A stretch of 16,465 bases of DNA from Vicinamibacteria bacterium (GTDB lineage Bacteria; Acidobacteriota; Vicinamibacteria; Vicinamibacterales; UBA2999): positions 1 through 16,465 of the forward strand of contig JAICQE010000100.1 of NCBI GenBank assembly GCA_025938035.1, read 5' to 3'. Below the pieces are notes generated by a model. It worked only from the letters and a program-made list of their open reading frames with translations, did no database searches and was not told the DNA's origin. The stretch's first letter is position 1. Each line of letters begins with the position of its first letter. The translations under genes were made by a program, and so were the position numbers. Below, in pieces: positions 12,826 to 16,465 of this stretch.

Positions 12826-14062
12826 CGCGCTGATCTACGACTGGAACCGGCAGGGCGCCGCCGCCCGGCCCGCCCGGATCATGCTTCTCGACGAGACGCT
12901 GCGCGACGGGCTGCAGTCGCCGTCGGTGAAGGCGCCCACCATCGACCAGAAGCTGCGGATCCTGCACCTTCTCGACCGCATCGGCATCGATACCGCCGAC
13001 ATCGGCTTACCCGGCGCCGGACCGCACGTCGTGAAGGATGCCGAGCGGCTGGCGGCGGAGATCGTCGACTGCCGCCTCAAAGTGCAGGCGAACTGCGCCG
13101 CGCGCACGATGGCGGCGGATATCCAGCCGATCGCCGATATCGTCCAGCGCACCGGCCTGCCGATCGAATGCTGCTGTTTCATCGGATCGAGTCCCATCCG
13201 GCGCTACGCCGAGGACTGGACAGTGGACTACCTGCTGCGCTGCACCGAAGAGGCCGTCGGCTTCGGCGTCCGGCAGGGTCTGACGGTGATGTACGTGACC
13301 GAAGACACGACGCGCTCGGATCCGGACACCTTGCGGCGTCTCTTCTCGACGGCGATCCGGGCCGGTGCCTCACGGCTCTGCATCGCCGACACCGTCGGGC
13401 ACGCGACGCCGGATGGCGCGCGCGCCGTCGTTCATTTCGTGAAAACGATTGTCGACGAACACGGCGGCGGCGTTGGCATCGACTGGCACGGACATCGGGA
13501 TCGCGACATGGGCACGATCAACAGCATCGCGGCGCTCGCCGCCGGCGCCAGCCGCATCCACGGGACGATGCTCGGAATCGGGGAGCGCGTCGGCAATACG
13601 CCGATGGACCTGCTGATGGTCAACCTCGTGCTGATGGGCTGGATCGAACGCGATCTCACGCATCTGAACGACCTCGTGCAGACCGTGTCGGAGGCGACCG
13701 GCGAGCCGATCCCCGACAACTATCCCGTGTTCGGTCGCGATGCGTTCCGCACGGCCACGGGCGTCCACGCCGCGGCGGTCGTCAAGGCGTTCAACAAGGA
13801 CGATGCGGATCTGGCCGACACCGTGTACTCCGGGGTCCCGGCGCGCCTCGTCGGTCGGTCGCAGCAGATCGAGATCGGTCCCATGTCGGGGAAATCGAAC
13901 GTCGTGTTCTGGCTCGAGCACCGCGGCCTTCCCGCCGACGACGAGATGGTCGAGCGCATTTTCCGGCGGGCCAAGGCATCGGCGACAGTGCTCACCGAGC
14001 AGGAGATTCTCCGGGAGATCGAGGCCGCGCGCGCCTACGCGACGACGCGGCTCGACGCGTGA
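12818..14062 (+). CDS. LeuA / homocitrate-synthase-like acyl-CoA aldolase without regulatory domain
   Basis: A 414-residue TIM-barrel enzyme of the 2-isopropylmalate/homocitrate/citramalate synthase (HMGL-like) family, which condenses acetyl-CoA with a 2-oxoacid. Visible are LLDETLRDGLQSP (metal ligand Asp25), the metal-binding HGH at 224-226, and GIGERVGNTPMD, the conserved GER-x-GN motif. It is about 100 residues shorter than classical LeuA and lacks the C-terminal LeuA regulatory domain, so it should be free of leucine feedback. The family's HxHND motif reads HGHRD here (Arg227 in place of Asn), and the next residues are RDMG. This may mark a different substrate. GTG at 12818 has GGAGG ten bases upstream and overlaps the preceding gene. 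No leuB, leuC or leuD is nearby. Family firm, substrate open. Confidence 0.85.
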   Translation: MNDALIYDWNRQGAAARPARIMLLDETLRDGLQSPSVKAPTIDQKLRILHLLDRIGIDTADIGLPGAGPHVVKDAERLAAEIVDCRLKVQANCAARTMAADIQPIADIVQRTGLPIECCCFIGSSPIRRYAEDWTVDYLLRCTEEAVGFGVRQGLTVMYVTEDTTRSDPDTLRRLFSTAIRAGASRLCIADTVGHATPDGARAVVHFVKTIVDEHGGGVGIDWHGHRDRDMGTINSIAALAAGASRIHGTMLGIGERVGNTPMDLLMVNLVLMGWIERDLTHLNDLVQTVSEATGEPIPDNYPVFGRDAFRTATGVHAAAVVKAFNKDDADLADTVYSGVPARLVGRSQQIEIGPMSGKSNVVFWLEHRGLPADDEMVERIFRRAKASATVLTEQEILREIEAARAYATTRLDA

Positions 14063-14084
14063 GCGCCTACGCTCCAGGAACTCT

Positions 14085-15002
14085 GTGAGCTCCGGCGCCC
14101 AAGCCCGTGGACTCTGGTACGGGCTGGGCGCGTACACCCTCTGGGGTCTGTTCCCCGTGTACTTCAAGCTGATCGGATTCGTCCCTGCCGATCAGATCAT
14201 CGCCCACCGGATCGTCTGGTCGTTTCTGCTGCTGGCGGCCGTGGTGGCGCTTGGTTCGCTGCGCCGCGGGATGGTGCTGACATGGAGTGTCATCCGGCTC
14301 TACACCGTCGCTGCGCTCCTGATCGCGGTGAACTGGTTCATTTACGTCTGGGCCGTCACCCACGACTTCATCGTCGAGACGAGCCTCGGCTACTTCATCA
14401 CGCCGCTGGTGAACGTCCTGCTGGGAGTGGTGATCCTTGGTGAGCGGCTGCGCCGCTTCCAGTGGGTGGCGATCGGGCTTGCCGCCGCCGGTGTCGGTTA
14501 TCTCGCTGTCGTGTACGCCAACGTACCGTGGATTGCCATCGGTCTGGCGGTGAGTTTTGGCACCTACGGGTTGGTCAAGAAGAAGGCTCCGCTGGGTTCG
14601 GTGGTTGGCCTGACGCTCGAAACGGGCCTGCTGCTGCTGCCCGCGCTCGTCTTCCTGTCGGCGACGGAATTCCGCGGGACCGGCGCGTTCGTGCACCTGG
14701 ACCCCGGCGGCATGGCTCTCGTCGCCGCCGCCGGCCCGATCACGACGCTGCCGCTCGTCCTGTTCGCTGCCGCTGTTCAGCGGATTCCGCTCTCCGCGAT
14801 CGGGATTCTGCAGTTCATCGCGCCGACCGTGCAGTTCGTGCTCGGCGTGATGGTTTACGAGGAGCCGTTCGGCGGGGAGAAGCTGGTCGGGTTTGCGCTG
14901 GTGTGGATGGCGGTGATCGTCTTCGGGGCGGAAGGGATTGCTGCCAACCGTCGCGCTCACGAACGTGGCGCGAACCCTGTCGGGTTGGCGAGGGGAGCCT
15001 GA
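14085..15002 (+). CDS. rarD: RarD-like EamA-family permease
   Basis: A 305-residue inner-membrane transporter with about ten transmembrane helices in two EamA repeats. The N-terminal signature LWGLFPVYFKLIG, followed by ADQIIAHRIVWSF, is characteristic of RarD; NWFIYVWAV and SLGYFITPLVNVLLG follow. RarD proteins belong to the drug/metabolite transporter superfamily; substrates are generally unknown. GTG at 14085 is preceded by AGGAA four bases upstream and follows the LeuA-like gene by 22 bp, so they probably share a transcript; export of a product of that enzyme is possible but unproven. The end of the gene forms a hairpin with the following bases. Confidence 0.9.
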   Translation: MSSGAQARGLWYGLGAYTLWGLFPVYFKLIGFVPADQIIAHRIVWSFLLLAAVVALGSLRRGMVLTWSVIRLYTVAALLIAVNWFIYVWAVTHDFIVETSLGYFITPLVNVLLGVVILGERLRRFQWVAIGLAAAGVGYLAVVYANVPWIAIGLAVSFGTYGLVKKKAPLGSVVGLTLETGLLLLPALVFLSATEFRGTGAFVHLDPGGMALVAAAGPITTLPLVLFAAAVQRIPLSAIGILQFIAPTVQFVLGVMVYEEPFGGEKLVGFALVWMAVIVFGAEGIAANRRAHERGANPVGLARGA

Positions 15003-15013
15003 CAAGGCTCGCC
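14987..15013. terminator. Bulged hairpin at convergent gene ends, possible weak terminator
   Basis: GGCGA (14987-14991) can pair with TCGCC (15009-15013), and GCC (14997-14999) with GGC (15006-15008), leaving a GGGGA bulge and a TGACAA loop that includes the RarD stop. It lies between the convergent RarD and M28 genes, which are 21 bp apart. No T-run on either strand, so intrinsic termination would be weak at best. Confidence 0.25.
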
Positions 15014-15023
15014 CCACGCGACA

Positions 15024-15983
15024 TCAGCGAAGCCTGGCTTCGATATCCGGCAGCGCCGCGAGCACGACGTCCCCGACGATCTGCAGGCTCCTGGCGCTCA
15101 CGTTGTCGAGCGTGTCGTCGGCCGTGTGCCAGGCAGGGTAGTCGAGGTCGATGACGTCCACGGCCGGAACGCCGGCGCTCACGAACGGCACATGGTCGTC
15201 GTCGATCGAGGTCTCCTCATCCACGAACACGCTGCGGTGGCCAAGCCGTGCGGCCGCGCTCCAGACGATGTCCACCAGCCACGGCGTCGAGACGCCGTCG
15301 CGGCGAATCCGCAAATCCTTGTCGCCGATCATGTCGAGGAGAATCAGCGCGCGCAGGTCCTTCAGCGTGCCGGCCTTCAGCGCCGTGGCGACATAGTGCC
15401 GGCTGCCGTAGGTATTGTCGTTGTTGCGGCTCCACTCGACGACCGCTTCCTCGCCATCGAAGAAGATCAGCTCGATGGTGAATTCGTTCTGCCGCGATTT
15501 CAGCACGCGGGCAAGTTCGATCAGCGCCGCGGTGGAGGAGGCGCCGTCGCTGGCGCCGACGAATCGGGTGACTTCGGCGCCCGACGGGCTCGTGAACGGC
15601 GTGCGCTTGGTGTCGTAGTGGCTGGCAATGGCGAGGCGCTCCGGGCGGCGGCCCGGGATTGTGGCGATGACATTCGCCATCGACGTCTCGCCGAGCGGTG
15701 TTCGTGCGATGAAGATCTGCTGACGCGTCTCGATCCCGGCCCTTTTCAGCTCCGCCAGGATGTAGTCGCGGGTTTTCTGAAGGGCAGCGGATCCCGCCGG
15801 CCGGGGGCCGAACGCGACCTGCGCTTCGAGGTCCTTCCAGGCACGCGCACTCTCGAATCGCGCGCTTCCCGTCTGCGACGGAGCCGCCGCCGTGGGCGTC
15901 TGACTCATCGGGGAATCACCGGCCGCAGCGCCGTTACAGGCGAGAAACAGTGCCGCCGCGAGCGCTACGCACCCCGTCCGCAC
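15024..15983 (-). CDS. M28-family lipoprotein, glutaminyl-peptide cyclotransferase-like
   Basis: A 319-residue exported lipoprotein: signal ALAAALFLAC gives a lipobox with Cys16, so it is anchored in the outer or cytoplasmic membrane. The catalytic domain matches the M28/glutaminyl cyclase fold: SHYDTK (His122), GASDGASS (Asp146), FFDGEEA (Glu178/Glu179), TYGSRH, LLDMIGD (Asp217), DDDHVPF and WHTADD (His286). The combination FFDGEEA..W..N..YGSRH plus DHVPF..GVP and WHTADD resembles glutaminyl cyclases more than plain aminopeptidases. It would cyclise N-terminal Gln or trim peptides outside the cytosol. The start is GTG at 15983, which overlaps the last base of the citrate synthase stop (TAGTG); the frame continues upstream into citrate synthase but without signal sequence. 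Coupling to citrate synthase is odd functionally. Activity (cyclase or peptidase) is uncertain. Confidence 0.85.
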   Translation of the reverse strand: MRTGCVALAAALFLACNGAAAGDSPMSQTPTAAAPSQTGSARFESARAWKDLEAQVAFGPRPAGSAALQKTRDYILAELKRAGIETRQQIFIARTPLGETSMANVIATIPGRRPERLAIASHYDTKRTPFTSPSGAEVTRFVGASDGASSTAALIELARVLKSRQNEFTIELIFFDGEEAVVEWSRNNDNTYGSRHYVATALKAGTLKDLRALILLDMIGDKDLRIRRDGVSTPWLVDIVWSAAARLGHRSVFVDEETSIDDDHVPFVSAGVPAVDVIDLDYPAWHTADDTLDNVSARSLQIVGDVVLAALPDIEARLR

Positions 15984-16465
15984 TAGCCCCGCTTGCTCGG
16001 AGGAATGTAATCCCGCCGCTGTGAGCCGATGTAGATCTGCTTCGGCCGCGCGATCTTCTGTTCCGGATCGAGCAGCATCTCCTCCCACTGCGCAATCCAG
16101 CCCGACGTGCGCGGGATGGCGAACAGCACCGGGAACATCGTGACCGGGAACCCCATCGCCTGATAAATGAGGCCTGAATAGAAGTCGACGTTCGGGTACA
16201 GGCGCCGGGTGATGAAGTAGTCGTCCTCCAAGGCGATGCGCTCGAGCTCGAGCGCGATGTCGAGCAGCGGATTGCGCCCGGTGACCTCGAACACTTCGTC
16301 GGCGGTCTGCTTGATGATCGTGGCGCGCGGGTCGTACGACTTGTAGACGCGGTGGCCAAACCCCAGGAGGCGGCCTTCGCCGGCCTTGACGCGTTTGACG
16401 AAGCCGGGGACGTTCTGAAGGGAGCCGATCTCCTTCAGCATGCGCAGCACGGCTTCGTTGGCCCC
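15983..16465 (-). CDS. gltA: Citrate synthase, C-terminal part (5' end beyond the window)
   Basis: About 160 C-terminal residues of a type II (GltA-like) citrate synthase, which makes citrate from oxaloacetate and acetyl-CoA at the head of the TCA cycle. The window opens inside the conserved GANEAVL segment and continues with [14 protein letters not shown] (active-site His), [14 protein letters not shown] (active-site Asp) and [15 protein letters not shown] (substrate-binding Arg). The ending [14 protein letters not shown] is usual for the family. The TAG at 15985-15983 overlaps the GTG of the lipoprotein gene, so translation of the two is likely coupled. The start and promoter lie outside the window. 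Confidence 0.97.
   Translation of the reverse strand, partial: GANEAVLRMLKEIGSLQNVPGFVKRVKAGEGRLLGFGHRVYKSYDPRATIIKQTADEVFEVTGRNPLLDIALELERIALEDDYFITRRLYPNVDFYSGLIYQAMGFPVTMFPVLFAIPRTSGWIAQWEEMLLDPEQKIARPKQIYIGSQRRDYIPPSKRG

Noticed and set aside
13740..14084. Upstream extension of the RarD frame
   Set aside because: Ser/Arg-rich shadow of the LeuA-like gene; the RarD signature begins just after GTG 14085.

Overview
The window is high-GC bacterial DNA, packed almost wall to wall with genes. The longest stretch without a gene is about 136 bases (12423-12558), so no stretch exceeds 300 bases. Gene content, protein style and the many short low-complexity repeat families between genes suggest Acidobacteriota, probably a Vicinamibacteria-like soil lineage. 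That assignment is an inference from recollection and was not tested. Of 16 genes with a visible or inferred start, 5 use ATG, 8 GTG and 3 TTG.

Layout. (1) Bases 1-3610, minus strand: lon protease followed by a nucleotide-sugar-type glycosyltransferase with an AT-hook-like basic tail; a 9-bp tandem repeat overlaps the latter's stop codon. (2) 3611-4070: a small CXXC zinc-ribbon protein bracketed by two direct copies of a palindromic repeat. (3) 4071-7860: a putative lipid or polyketide modification locus. A membrane methyltransferase (minus) diverges from a three-gene plus-strand operon of ketoacyl synthase, geranylgeranyl-reductase-type flavoprotein and a second ICMT-type membrane methyltransferase. 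The divergent starts are 22 bp apart and share a symmetric -10 box. (4) 7897-10954: a large exported TPR/metallopeptidase protein and a DinB/DUF1572 protein. (5) 10955-12422: rhomboid protease (minus), a tiny zinc-ribbon/one-TM protein (plus) and a two-CBS-domain protein (minus). (6) 12559-15002: a two-TM small protein, a LeuA/homocitrate-synthase-like enzyme without a regulatory domain, and a RarD-like permease, closely packed or overlapping. (7) 15024-16465, minus: the 3' end of citrate synthase, coupled to a glutaminyl-cyclase-like M28 lipoprotein.

What stands out is the non-coding texture. There are at least six short repeat families: CGAACGACT units, GTAGTG plus the TCCGCC/GGCGGA palindrome, GGGATTT units, a CACGGAG hairpin, ATTTTGCATTTTGAA units and ACCAAGGACC units. 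They sit at gene boundaries, and two reach into coding sequence: one as an in-frame insert in the methyltransferase at 4071-4796, one supplying the probable start codon of the flavoprotein. Several genes have a TATAAT-like box 6-10 nt before the start codon and no Shine-Dalgarno, which suggests leaderless or nearly leaderless transcripts.

No rRNA, tRNA, CRISPR array, insertion sequence, integrase or phage gene was seen.
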